A DNA stretch of 64,000 bases, taken from NCBI GenBank assembly GCA_012861695.1, contig JAAOOA010000434.1:275043-339042 (forward strand). Direction: 5' to 3'. Source of the DNA: Trematomus loennbergii. Taxonomy: Eukaryota > Chordata > Actinopteri > Perciformes > Nototheniidae. Below are positions 24,037 to 36,814 of this stretch, piece by piece; position 1 is the stretch's first letter, and the number at the start of each line of letters is the position of its first letter. Position numbers and translations under genes: made by a program. A model generated the notes under the pieces. It saw nothing but the letters and a program-made list of their open reading frames with translations. It made no database searches and was not told the DNA's origin.

Positions 24037-26118
24037 AAAGCCCCGGCAGCCGCTTACAAAGCTGCGATAGGCAAGATGCCGAAAACGCCTATAAGGGGAG
24101 GAATGGATGATATACAGTGTATATATGTATATTTACGCATGTTCATTTTGTACATTTCTAAAAATAAAGTTTGATGGAAATACTTAGTAGGCCTTTCCTT
24201 TCTTCCCTGAATTATTTGCTCCTATAACATATCATTCATATATAGCAAACCATGATTTGATTTCTCATCAAACAGTAGTAGTTTATTACAGGTAAAAATA
24301 ACTTACTCTTCTATAACAACAGTTGTAGGTACAGTTCGGTTAGTTAGCGTATAAAATATACGGCTGTACCGACGCCATTATAAGACTGATGTTCTGAGAG
24401 CGAGCCGAAAAAAGCACTGTTAGACATGGGCGGAGCCTCTCTGGTGGTTGACTAATCAGAACAGAGTGGCCGAGCTGACCAATCGGAGCACACTAGGCTC
24501 ACAGGGAGGGGGGGCAAGAGCTCCAACGAGTCGTTTAGTGGAGAGAGTGAATACTGCTGAATACACATACTTTACAGAGATGCTGTATGCGAAACCAATG
24601 TGAGTTTGGAAAATTGCACAGTATACATCTATTTTAGTATACCTCAACATTGTAATTATGATCAGTGGAAATGGCCATGATATGGGCCCTTTAAGACTGT
24701 ATATAATGACTATTTTGCACATTCTTTCAAGATTTCAAGATTTTCTAAGGTTTATTGACATATCATATTAACACAACTACGGTGTAGTTATGCAATGAAT
24801 GAAAAACTTGGGTCGCAGGTTCCTCAACAGTGCATTACAAGACATCTATCAATATGTGTGTACCTCCACCATTACATTGTCATATTCTGCACATTTCTTA
24901 TACTATCTACATACATCTTATAAGATATAATACATATGTATAATATCAGTTAAAATAAGTGCTTAAACATAGTTACATTGCAGGAAAGCATATATTAGAC
25001 GTTAAGTACTTTGTCAGGCTTAATATTTATCTGTAGATACACATTTCACTGTGTGTGCTGTGTGCTCTGCATGTGTGACCATCAAAGAGGGTTTCATCCC
25101 TCCATATTCATCTTCTATACCCCCAAAGCTTTTTTCTTATTCAAAAAGACCTTAACCTAAAGTATTCTTTAATGTTTAAATAAAGCCTTATTAGTTTGTC
25201 TGTTTTGCACATCCTCCTATTAATATCTAATAATGAAATTATAAAATGCAATAACGTGCTTTAACCAGTAGGTGTCCCTTTCTATCAGCTGTGCACCGTT
25301 ATGGCGTAAATACAGCCTATCTACCAATTGGATCAAATATAAAAGTCAGCCGAATTAGTGTTGATACTGCAAGGAGACGTATTGTGTGAAAAGAAATGTA
25401 AGATGTTGTTTAATTGCTTATATATTTAAGATCCACGTCAAGTTTTCAGTTTTGGCGGCAGTTCCTGTTTGTCTAGAAGTCTTGTCATCAGGGCTCTATA
25501 AATAGAGTTAACTACGGCAGATATGTCATATTTAATGCAGCCGAAACGTGTATTACAATGCCGTTATGTGATAACTTTCAAAGAGAAAAGCAAGCACACT
25601 CGGAATAATGTATTATTTAATTTTTGTATACAGTCTATGGTTGCTACAGAGCATTGTGGGTAATGTAATGTCTTCGGCCATCCAAAACTCATAGAAAATT
25701 ACTTGTTTCTCAGAATTGAAGGGGAAAACGTGACAAAAGCATTGTACACACACTAAAACCTATCAATGTCGTTTAATTAACAAGGATAATCTGGTGTTTT
25801 TGAGTTGATGAGTAGTGGAGATATCACTGTCAAATCAATCGACAGTAAGGGGAATACTTACTTCCGGGTGTACAATTCTCCGTTATCCAATGGGAATGGA
25901 CGCTCAAATTGCCTTTAACAGCCTCCGACACAAACGAATGACGTGCTTCCCTAAGCGTCAAATACCGCTGCCGATGGGAATACATTGCAATCAGTTGAAA
26001 GCTCTTTGCGTCCGTTTATGAAGCTGAAGGAGCCTCGGCGCGCCACAACTGGACGCCACGGGACCCTGACCAAGCGTCGCTCCTGGACGCTTAGGGAGTG
26101 AGAGTGTGTTGATGAGAG

Positions 26119-28170
26119 AAGAGAAAATGCTATTCTTCCTTGCTATTATTATTTCCAACTCATTGTTGTTATCAAGCAAGGCTACGACTGTTTCTGCAAA
26201 GCTCCTGTCAAGTCTGAATGAAGCAATAAAGAACATTAACATAACGGCCTCTTATTGTCTGTATGACACAAGGCAATCATCTTATCGAATACATAAAACC
26301 GGCAAGGTAAAGACTAAATCATTCACTGCTGCCGAGTTTAGACACACAAATCCATCAACAAAGAAATCTTCATGATCTGACAACTTTGAATTCAAGCATT
26401 AGCAAAACAGGAAATGCTTTTGTGTTTGTTTTTCGACGTGTGCAAAAGATGTTTCAAATATCATACTGACCATGGCATCTACCAAATCAATGTATATATT
26501 TCTCAATGTGTGTAATGCTGTTCTCATTCTCATATGTATGTTTAATGTTGTTGTAGGTGTACATGATGTGTAAGGTATGTATAATGCTGTGAAGTACTCA
26601 CCGTACCATTTCTAACTCTACCATCCAACAGTGATACTCATTCCATAAAGATACTCTCAGGTCAAAATGAAGCCGTAATGAACATTTACAAAACCCCCTT
26701 GACAGTACCAATCCTGTAAAATTATACATGCCTTTTTGTCTGAAAAAGAACAGAAGCAAAGGAAAAAAAGATCTAGCTGATTGGTTGGCATCCAATCCCA
26801 GAACCCATCTGTTATCCATGATGATTTAGCACCGGGGAACCTGCAATATTTGATGGTTGCGAAAGAGTTTGACATACAATCTGTGGGAGTCTTTAAATAA
26901 CCAACCTTAGCTAGCCAGTGGGAAAAAGTTGCCAGCTAAGGGAGACCAGGGGAAAACCCCTCCATAGGGGAAAAAAAGTCCAAATATGGTGGCCTCTGGT
27001 ACAATCTAATGCCACTATTCTATCATACAGTAAAGACTGATCTTCATTATTGCACATTTTAATGAGTCCCATCTTTGTTAGACTGCCCAATCGTAAACAT
27101 CTAGCAAATTATAATAAAGGAGAACTAGGCCTTTTGTGTTTATAAGCCTACAAAGTCTGTAAATAGTATTAAAACCATGCCTTTTCCTGAATAATGAGAA
27201 CTTGTTTCACTTGAACCATTAAAACGTGTTTATTATTATCAGTTTACATGCATTTATTGACACCAACTTCTGACCCTAACCCTAACAACGCCAAGATAAC
27301 CCAAAGAGTAAACAGTGGATACAATTAAGTAGTCAATACAAACAACGGAAACAAGAAAGCTATCTTGTTCTGTTGCCTGCATATAAATCCAGAATCTGTT
27401 TATAGACAAAGGATATGGTCATGTGGTATCATATTTTCCTAAGCAATATCCAGCTTAGTTGTCCCTGCAATTAACCTATAGCACCTCACTCCGCAACCTA
27501 TTCTGACACTGCTGTCAGCCCCAATAACACATCAACCCAGTGATGGGAACTGAGGTGTGACCTGTGCAATTTCTGCATTGAATCCCATCATTTCCTATAC
27601 ATGTATGGCCTTGTGTAGTTCCACAGTGACATTTCAGTTAGAAGCAATAAAGAGCTGAGGAAATAATGTGCAGCTTGCAAACAGCCAGGATCAGCCAGCA
27701 TGGAGAATGAGATGAAGTTTGCATATAGCTGAGCGATGGGAGAGGAAGCAGCAGAGAAATAAGCAGCTGGCACACAACCCACCAGGTCAACACAACAAAC
27801 ACACAGATGGAGAAAACACACACACACACTCCCAAACAAACACATACAGTGAATTAAGGAATACAGATGAACCTTTGACAGTGGATACATCATCTCATGC
27901 TTCCTGGTTTCAGGGATGACTGACATATGATATATTTATGAAATTGTACTGTATTTTTAACCAAAGGCAATGAGAATGAACTGAAAGAGCTCAGGAACAC
28001 TGCTGCTGTCATCACCACAGTAAAGAAGAAGAAAAAAAGGAAAGGAAATTGGAAGCGGGGCAGTGGCCATGACAATAACATGAACTGCGGGTCAGCAGAA
28101 AGAGAGAGGGTTAGGTAGATAATGATCCTGCTGATCCTCCAATATGTGGTGTACTTCAACACATCCACAC
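26119..28170. other. Intergenic, no recognised feature
   Basis: Short open frames on both strands (for example 26106-26375 and 27588-27926) have no recognisable domain, start context or splice structure. No RNA gene or repeat unit was recognised. Confidence 0.5.
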
Positions 28171-28172
28171 AT

Positions 28173-28183
28173 CCACACACACA

Positions 28184-28233
<50 letters not shown>

Positions 28234-28252
28234 ACACACACACACACACACC
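28173..28252. repeat. (CA)n microsatellite
   Basis: About 80 bases of CA repeat with a CAG and an ACC interruption. It is followed 117 bases later by a (TG)n array on the same strand. Confidence 0.97.
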
Positions 28253-28368
28253 AGTTGACGGTGACAAAGACAAATTACATCTCTGATTATATTCGCTGCT
28301 CTACTCTTTTCAGTGTGCATGTGGGGATGGAAAGACTGCTTTGAATCTTAAAATGAGGGTATTTATTT

Positions 28369-28397
28369 GTGTGGTGTGTGTGTGTGTGTGTGGTGTG

Positions 28398-28481
<84 letters not shown>
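28369..28481. repeat. (TG)n microsatellite
   Basis: About 110 bases of TG repeat with three GGTG interruptions. It is the inverse of the preceding CA array. Confidence 0.97.
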
Positions 28482-28483
<2 letters not shown>

Positions 28484-28502
28484 CTTCAAAGGTAGCTATA
28501 AC

Positions 28503-28901
28503 TGTGAGGGAAACCTCTGAAGCAATTGGAAACAGGACTCAGAGAGACACGAGGAGAGCTGGAACTTTGATGGCAAACATTGACGGTTTATTTGGAGCTT
28601 GGGCCGTAGAATTCACAAGACATGTCGTGTGCAGGAGTTGAGACAGGTTGAGATGCCAAATCAATTCTGAAGAACTCTACCCCAGACCCATGTATTTAGC
28701 TAGTTCTGAGAGAATAATCAACATTGTGCATAACAAGATACAACCATAACACCTCTATCAGCTGACGCCAACAGGCAGGAACAGGGAGACAAAACACTGA
28801 GAGCACAGCAGCCAAGGTTGCAGGTGCCTGAACTCAGCGAGGTCAGTACAAACTGATAAACTGGGTCAAAGTTATGGGCCGTGGAAAATATTTCCCCAAC
28901 A
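28503..28901 (-). mobile_element. Solo LTR with 5-bp TSD
   Basis: Begins TGTGAGGGAAACC and ends ATTTCCCCAACA, flanked by ATAAC on both sides (28498-28502, 28902-28906). On the minus strand it starts TGTTGGGG and contains AATAAA (complement near 28588), as an LTR should. 399 bp; no internal region, so it is a recombined solo LTR. Its left flank directly follows the (TG)n array. Confidence 0.85.
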
Positions 28902-28906
28902 ATAAC

Positions 28907-30806
28907 CAACTCAGAGCCGTTTAGCGGCTTCAGATTAAATTAACAGCAGTTATTATTGATATTTCCTTTATAAAAACAATGTATCGAATGACAATATAAA
29001 ACAATGAAAGGGTTACCTGATTGATGATCCGTCAGATAATTGCCACCTTAATCTGCAGCTCCCTTGAGCCATAAATAAGTTTATAGCGAGTTTAAGGTCA
29101 TTGCTTTCTGATTGAAGGGTATGATGTAAAAGACAGATTCAAATGAAAAGTATCTAATATACCTCCGATACTCCAGACCAAGAGAACTACTGATCAATTA
29201 ATGATTACATTTCATCATCATTAGTCATTCCATCATAGGTTCATTGTGTGCACTTGTATTGAAACTTTCGATTTCCAAAGACATTGACATTTGAGTCAGT
29301 TTTGGAAATTACAGAGAATTTGTAATGATAATTGTTTAGAATGCCTTAACTGTGCTTTTCTTGTGGATCTTTGCAGGGTTGAATCTTACGCAGGACGGTC
29401 TGGCTTATTAGAAGCAAATGTACCTGCAGGTTTTTTGTTGAGTTTATGGTTTATTACTCTAATTGAAAGTTGCTTTCGATAAAAATGTAATGTAACATAT
29501 CAGATTTGTTCTGGTTATATTAGCTTTAAAATAATGCAATCAGTAGATCACTGTTAGGTTCAGCTGCTAACGCCTTCAGTCATTTTCTTATGACTGTGGC
29601 TTTTGGCTGTTTTGCTGCCGAACCTCAGTGTCCTCCTGCTGGCGGGTCAACAGTGATGACCAGTCACTTCCCCCCCCCTTGCTAACAGCACAACTCTTCC
29701 CCCATGTTCCAGAGCCAAGTGTTTGTTTCCTCTGCCTCGCCCAACCATGTGACCTCAGAGATGATTGTTGTTCCTGGGGAAAGTGTAGTTTTTCTATCCA
29801 GGCCCACCCTCGTCTCGCATGATTGTGCACCCTGCAGGAGGCTCTCATAAGTGTTGATCATGTTTTCCAATCCATTATCTACTCTTAATAACATCCTTAA
29901 TTATTAAATGTAGATTTAAAAAAGCACAGAACTCTTTCAAAAATGATATTGAAGCAATTGCTCGACTAAAAAATAAAACAGACGAAAAGAGAACCTTTGT
30001 GTCTTTTATAAAACTGAACTTTGGGATGATTATTATACAAAATAGCTGGCTTTCTTACATTTAATTGGATAATTTAACGCATCAAGATCATGTTAACCTG
30101 GATTAGTTAAACTACTGTTGAAGAACAGGGCAAATTTAATCGTAAATCTTTGTCCACCTAAATACAACTCAGTCAGGAAAAGATAGTAAATGCAAATTTA
30201 CAAACGCAGGAAGTTGTAAAGTAGTGATGGCATGAACCTAGCATAAATTATGAATGTGTGTGGAAGTGTTTTGTAATTCGACATCTTCTTTAATAAATAA
30301 TTGCTTGTGCAAAAAAGTATTGTTCTCATTTGTATTATTTATTCAAAATGTCATGCACAAAGATGTGCATGCACCCCAAAAAAGGGTTTCATTGTATTGT
30401 GTTGCTTCCGTTGTGCTTTCAGTTGAAATCATGTAAACTTACAGCTCTACTGAACTCCACCAAAAATACCATATCATTTTTCCCAATGATTGCCCCATGA
30501 GATTACATGAGGAAATGACTCAGGAAATGAATCATAAGATACAAAGGAGTTGGCCAGATAACTGAGCTTTAGTACTGTCCACCATGTTGAGATAGATGGC
30601 AGGGACACCACTTTAGGCTTTCATCTGCAGCTCAATTAAATAAGCCTTTATATGTCAGAAATCTCCCCATTTACATTGAAATATGGATAGTTTACAGACA
30701 TGTTTAGTTATAATATGTGCTTTTGAAAAATTAAACTTTTATTTATTTCACAATTCACTTTTTGGATGTATCTTTAAAGGGAGACACATGAGGTAAATAG
30801 GATACA
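28907..30806. other. Intergenic, no recognised feature
   Basis: Read on both strands; no gene, RNA or repeat structure recognised. 29600-29830 is somewhat GC-richer with open frames on both strands but no domain. Confidence 0.5.
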
Positions 30807-30810
30807 TTAA

Positions 30811-31040
30811 AAAGGCCCTATTATGCTCATATTCAGGTTTCATAATTGTATTTTGTGCCTCGACTGTGTTACAGAAGTAAACTAAGGAGTCCAATGTAGG
30901 CGTTTCAGGCAGGGAGGGAGTGTGTGGGAGAGAAACTCCCTCTGAAGGGAACACAGGGATTTTAGCCTTGGCAGGCCATTTATATGCACAAAAACACACT
31001 ACAGGAAAAGGAAAACCCCAGAAAGCATATTAGGGCCCTC
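30811..31040. mobile_element. Short MITE, probable TTAA type
   Basis: Left end AAAGGCCCTATTATGCT follows TTAA (30807-30810). The right end AGCATATTAGGGCCCTCT is its near inverse, and the right TTAA has decayed to CTAA. About 230 bp; no coding region. Confidence 0.6.
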
Positions 31041-31472
31041 TAAATGTGTAGCTTGTATGTCCTGAGGAAAATCTAATTACAGGATTAAAACTAATCCCAT
31101 TGTACCAGTCACAAAACTCCCTAGTTACAGTTGTGTTGACTGCAGCCTATTTGTGTGACAAATGACCCATCATTTACAGCCATTAATCACTTCCTTAATG
31201 TGGCTGTCCACTGGGACTCTGTAGGGACACAACTTTCGTAACTCTTCTCACTTCTTCCCCAATCTGTTTAATGAAAGTGAAAACATACTTGAATTAATCG
31301 AGGCTGATTAAATACTGTAGGTCTGATTCAGAAGGTATTTTCGGATCTGCAGCAGGTAAGTGTGCTGTAACCAGGACATACGAAGAACTACATAAATATG
31401 ATTTATAGCATTCAACCATCTTATTACCTGGCTGCGTCTGTGAGCTGTCATTGCGGACACACTCACACATAC

Positions 31473-32581
<1,109 letters not shown>

Positions 32582-32585
32582 TTAA

Positions 32586-32689
32586 AGTGGACCTATCATG
32601 CTATATTTGAAAAATATATTGTAGGGCCATACCTATATAAAACATGTCTGTGAAGTTTTTTTTTCAAAATACCAAACAGATCACCCATT
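32586..32689. mobile_element. TTAA MITE left part, host of Harbinger copy B
   Basis: TTAA (32582-32585) followed by AGTGGACCTATCATGCTATA, the same left end as the complete MITE at 48543-49286. Harbinger copy B is inserted after its first 100 bases, and the MITE continues at 36289 (TAGCCATGCCTCAT, matching 48648). Its right terminus is not found in the window. Confidence 0.7.
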
Positions 32690-32996
32690 AGCCGCGTTCA
32701 CACCGGAGTACTTTTCACCGTACTTTTCGCGTTTAGTTCCGTGAGTACCCCTTATGTCGCGTTCACACCAAAAATCGTACTTAATCTCGGATACCCCCAT
32801 TTTTAGAGCCCGCTGGGAGAGCGTACTTTTCTGTGGGTGAAAAGTGCCCCAAAAGTGCCCCAGTGCTGATTGGCTGGGCGAATTGCAAACCACGCCCGTA
32901 CAACTGTGAAAATGTTGTGTGGAGACGCCATTGTTTTTCCTCGCTACAAAAACCCAACGCACCCACGGAGCGTTGGGTTTGTTTTTGAAAGCAGTT

Positions 32997-33092
32997 ATGG
33001 CAAGCATCAAGAAATATGAGGAGGTGTCGGCGCTTCTGGAGATCTACGCCGAGGACGCGACCCAGGGAATGCTACTGAAGCCAGTTCAGTAG
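32997..33092 (+). pseudogene. Myb/SANT-like Harbinger protein, N-terminal exon (copy B)
   Basis: Starts at an ATG with good context (GTTATGG) and reads VSALLEIYAEDATQGMLL before TAG. The same start is seen in copy C. The region with the conserved ERWSD motif is deleted, so the DNA-binding domain is damaged. Confidence 0.5.
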
Positions 33093-33737
33093 CTTTCACT
33101 CGACCTGGGAATCGTGCACAGCCGGCTAAAAATAAAGAAACTCAGGACTACAAACGGCGGATTCAGTGGCCAACGATGACTACCACGACGAAGGTAAAAT
33201 CAACTACATGCACTGGGGTTTTAATCTGCACAATAATGGTCTCAGATGTACTTTTATTTGCTCAGTAGATCAAGCTAGCCATGCTAGGCTGAATAGGCTA
33301 ACACCGGCCCCGAGCTAGCTACATCTAGCTAGCTAGATATTCTCGGCCGCTATGAAAACGTTTTGACTTGTGAATAACTGTGCAGTGTTTCTGTAATTTG
33401 CTTCACTAACTCATGGCACTAATCGTCTGTTTCAGGCGAGGATGGACAACTCTCGGGATTGGAAACAAGCAAGCTTTGCATTCTAGATCACAGCGCTAGC
33501 TCGTCCTCCTTACCAGCAACCAAACGCAAAGGTACACACACTGTAACTTTGTCTTGAAAGAACGTTACGCATCGAACTGATGTTCACAATCATGTTTATT
33601 TCATAATATTCATCATATTTTATGTTTAACTTGCCTCAACAACATTAAACAAAGTTCAAGCATACATGAAGCACTCTTCAAAAAGGAACAATCCTCCGTG
33701 TTTGAACCTCTTAAATCGCTGCATAGCCGATTTATTT

Positions 33738-34690
33738 GGACTGGATTATCCCAGAGAGGCTAAACATTCTTTATAACACAGTTTCAGATTTGTGAAACCT
33801 TTAATTCTATTTGTGAAAATACAAAAAGAGAGATTTTAGTGCTTTTTCGCATCCTGGCCACATTAGACCAGGTCCTGATCTAAAACCACTATACCTAGAC
33901 TCATCAAATCTGGACTGGATTATCCCAGAGAGGCTAAACATTCTTTATAACACAGTTTCAGATTTGTGAAACCTTAATTCTATTTGTAAAAATACAAAAA
34001 AGGGAGATTTCAGTGCTTTTTACATGTAGACCACATTAGACCAGGTCCTGATCTAAAACCACTATACCTAGACTCATCAAATCTGGACTGGATTATCCCA
34101 GAGAGGTCTAAACATTCTTTATAACACAGTTTCAGATTTGTGAAACCTTAATTCTATTTGTGAAAATACAAAAAAGGGAGATTTCAGTGCTTTTTTACAT
34201 GTAGACCACATTAGACCAGGTCCTGATCTAAAACCACTATACCTAGACTCATCAAATCTGGACTGGATTATCCCAGAGAGGCTAAACATTCTTTATAACA
34301 CAGTTTCAGATTTGTGAAACCTTAATTCTATTTGTGAAAATACAAAAAAGGAGATTTCAGTGCTTTTTACATGTAGACCACATTAGACCAGGTCCTGATC
34401 TAAAACCACTATACCTAGACTCATCAAATCTGGACTGGATTATCCCAGAGAGGCTAAACATTCTTTATAACACAGTTTCAGATTTGTGAAACCTTAATTC
34501 TATTTGTGAAAATACAAAAAAGGGAGATTTCAGTGCTTTTTTACATGTAGACCACATTAGACCAGGTCCTGATCTAAAACCACTATACCTAGACTCATCA
34601 AATCTGGACTGGATTATCCCAGAGAGGCTAAACATTCTTTATAACACAGTTTCAGATTTGTGAAACCTTAATTCTATTTGTGAAAATACC
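33738..34690. repeat. 174-bp tandem repeat, about 5.5 copies
   Basis: GGACTGGATTATCCCAGAG recurs at 33738, 33912, 34085, 34260, 34432 and 34606, giving spacings of 172-175 bases. Units are nearly identical apart from single-base indels, which points to recent expansion. The first unit is the most diverged (it has CGCATCCTGGCC where later units have ACATGTAGACC). The array lies within Harbinger copy B, between the two Myb-like exons. Confidence 0.95.
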
Positions 34691-34768
34691 AAAAAAACAT
34701 TCCTAGTATGTTGTAAAACTACATGGCGACTAAACAGATCTTGTATCTTGCTTATTTTCCCCTCTTAG

Positions 34769-34947
34769 GAAAGCGGACACGGGATGCGAATTTCTTTGAC
34801 ACCGCCCAGGCGTTGGAGGACCGGCGTGCCGTGGTGAAAGAGTCGATGCACGGGGATCAGATGGTGCTGTTCACCAAGGCCCAGGAAACGGAGGACAAGA
34901 TGCTCACCAGTTCATTTTATATTATTGTTATTACTGTTATTATATAG
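34769..34947 (+). pseudogene. Myb/SANT-like Harbinger protein, C-terminal exon (copy B)
   Basis: After a pyrimidine-rich acceptor (TTTTCCCCTCTTAG) it reads TRDANFFDTAQALEDRRAVV, matching RARDDSFLDSIMAMEDRR in the third copy. It then keeps KAQETEDKM and runs into a hydrophobic tail that is probably out of the original frame. Truncated relative to 49649-49893. Confidence 0.55.
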
Positions 34948-35623
34948 TCTTGATACAACTGACACTTTATTTTATATTGATAATGTTAATTTACATGTAC
35001 AACTTCTATTTTATTTACATTAAAAATGTGAACTTCTATTTACTGTTAAACAGATCCTGTAGCTTGCTTATTTCTCCTGACACTTTATCTTTAGTGACCT
35101 GTGTAGCATCCTATACATCACATGTAAGTGATTATTCTGATACCATCATGTTTCATCGGTTATAAACTGGCAAAGCTTTATTTGTCATTTATTTATCATC
35201 AATGTTGCAACCTTGTGGAGGAATGGCAGGGGCACATACACAAATATGATAATTTATATCATTTTAAATATTATTTGACCTAAAACTAAATGTTTTTATG
35301 ATTGTCCTCTGAGGAGGACATGGGGATTTGCAAACTTTTAATTCCCCCCCCCATTTTACACAACACAAAATGGAGTCCACTATGGGCCGAAACTAACATG
35401 TATGTTTATGGCAGACGGATGCAGTGGGTCTCAGGAAGATAAATAATAACGGTGGGTTTGCTGCTGAGCCTATTTACTGTGCATACAACACACCTGGCAC
35501 AGTTTATTGTTATTATATTGCCACACTGTACACTATTGTAATGTTGCCTGTCTTGACTGGAAAATAAAAGAGAAACAAAAGCACTGTACAAAAGATCATC
35601 TTTATTGTCAAAATGTTTACAAT

Positions 35624-35941
35624 TTACACGCTGTTCAGATGCCTCATAAAGCTGGGTCGCCGGTAAGGCAGTCCATTCGTCCCTGTACTCATTACTTTCA
35701 CAAAGGTTATGTAATATGCAACATGCTGCCACCTGGATGTGATCTTGTCCATCTTGCAGTCGTTTCTTTTCATCAAGCACCGCCACCTGCCCTTCAGTCT
35801 GCCAAAAGCGTTCTCCACCACCACTCGTGCTCGGCTTGTTTTGTTATTGTACGCAAGTTGCTCAGGCTGCATTAACTCAGTTACAAAGCTGTATAACATG
35901 AGCACAAACAGCACAACTTCAGTCGACTCCATCTCCATCAT
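35624..35941 (-). pseudogene. Harbinger transposase, C-terminal part (copy B)
   Basis: The minus-strand frame from 35941 reads VLMLYSFVTEL (the N-terminal tip shared with copy A). It jumps to ARVVVENAFGRLKGRWRCL, the conserved VENAFGRLKxRWR block next to the last catalytic acidic residue in PIF/Harbinger transposases. The end of the protein, VAACCILHNLCE, follows in another frame (about 35735 downward), so a frameshift separates them. The middle of the catalytic domain is deleted. Confidence 0.8.
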
Positions 35942-36012
35942 GTCTGAGGTCGGAAGGTAAACAACAGACGCCTAATGTACAGCGAGTGGGTGGGCGTCGC
36001 AGTATACGCGGG

Positions 36013-36145
36013 AAGTTTTTCTTCTTCTTCTCTTGTTTTGCAGCGGATTGCAAACAACTTTAAGGTGCATACCGCCACCTACTGTACTCGCCGTGAAGTG
36101 GTTTGTGGCCTGCCAGTAAAGCCAAAGCAGAAGAAGAAGAAGTGA
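36013..36145 (-). mobile_element. (GAA)n retro-tail, copy B
   Basis: Same block as 10805-10942 (shared CGCCACCTACTGTACTCGCC), placed at the same point of the Harbinger element. Confidence 0.4.
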
Positions 36146-36351
36146 CGTCAGCGGCTCATTTGCGTAATCTTCCCTCAGGGAAAAGTACTCCGGTGTGAAC
36201 GCGATCTGTACTAAGTGCCCTGGGGTTAAAAGCGCCGGGGCTCTTAGTGCCGGAACTAAGTACAGGAAAGTACTTGGTGAACGCGGCTATTGTAGCCATG
36301 CCTCATATTGCTCAAACCCCTCTTTTGCAGGGTTATGGCTAGAAAGGATCC

Positions 36352-36805
36352 GTCTTGTGTAAATATGACGTCACGTTCTCGTTGTAATCGGAGCGGCTCG
36401 GAAACACATCTACAGCAGTAACATGCAACATACACATTAATGCAGCAGCAATATTAATAGAGAAACATCAGACATAATAGTAAAACACTGAAAGGGAACA
36501 TTTTATTGCACCAGGAGCTATCTTGGGACTTTTACTGCGACAACGTTGACTTGCCTGTGAATAAAAAATAAACCATAGTGTCGGTGATCTACAGTGTTGT
36601 CATTCTTCTTTGAACAGCAAGACCGCTAACACCCTATTTCAACAATCACACTCCCTGTAATTGACATACTTAATAGATAGTTTAGCTTCTCACCATCATT
36701 TGCTGTGGCCCACTGATGTTAACGATCGTAACTGAAAGGCTGCCTGCCAAACGTAAACATTCAGCCACGTGACTTGTAAACTCTCGCGAGAGTTTTACAC
36801 AAGAC
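36352..36805. mobile_element. Small TIR element
   Basis: GTCTTGTGTAAA (36352-36363) and its exact inverse TTTACACAAGAC (36794-36805) bound 454 bases. A CTCTCGCGAGAG palindrome lies just inside the right end. No target duplication was recognised, and it ends just before the third Harbinger copy. Confidence 0.5.
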
Positions 36806-36814
36806 CATATGGCG

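Larger units (their letters stand above)
21904..24690. mobile_element. TTAA-flanked transposon with THAP gene (Kolobok-like)
   Basis: AGGGCCCATGTCATG and CATGATATGGGCCCT termini sit inside TTAA on both sides (21900-21903, 24691-24694). The outer parts match the short copy at 6342-7126. The interior carries a two-exon THAP gene fragment on the plus strand. TTAA targets, purine-starting termini and a THAP domain together fit Kolobok, whose transposases carry THAP domains; the catalytic part is absent. A 68-base direct repeat lies outside the element on both sides. Confidence 0.85.
20885..26112. mobile_element. Long-inverted-repeat transposon, 880-bp arms, 6-bp TSD
   Basis: Termini CAACACACTCTCACTCCC and its inverse are flanked by TGAGAG (20879-20884, 26113-26118, with one extra base at the right tip as in the sister element). 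The arms, 20885 to about 21765 and about 25230 to 26112, are near-perfect inverted copies. Matching 68-codon open frames on the two arms are a consequence of this symmetry. The interior shares 24790-25225 with 12970-13370 and holds a TTAA transposon (21904-24690). No transposase. Confidence 0.87.
32690..36288. mobile_element. PIF/Harbinger transposon, copy B
   Basis: Termini AGCCGCGTTCACACC and GGTGAACGCGGCT are flanked by ATT (32687-32689, 36289-36291), a 3-bp duplication. It has the same plan as copy A: Myb/SANT-like gene on plus, transposase on minus, but diverged enough to be another subfamily. A 174-bp tandem repeat (33738-34690) fills the intron of the Myb-like gene. The transposase keeps its N-terminal tip joined to the C-terminal end with a frameshift. 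Not autonomous. Confidence 0.88.

Noticed and set aside
20975..26021. Nearly identical 68-codon open frames at 20975-21181 (minus) and 25815-26021 (plus)
   Set aside because: They are the same DNA in the two arms of an inverted repeat; conservation reflects the arms, not coding, and no domain or start context is seen.
29588..29894. Open frames on both strands in a GC-richer patch
   Set aside because: No domain, splice signals or start context; single-exon coding is not supported.
33738..34690. CRISPR-like repeat array
   Set aside because: Units are about 174 bases and contiguous without unique spacers; the DNA is from an animal genome.
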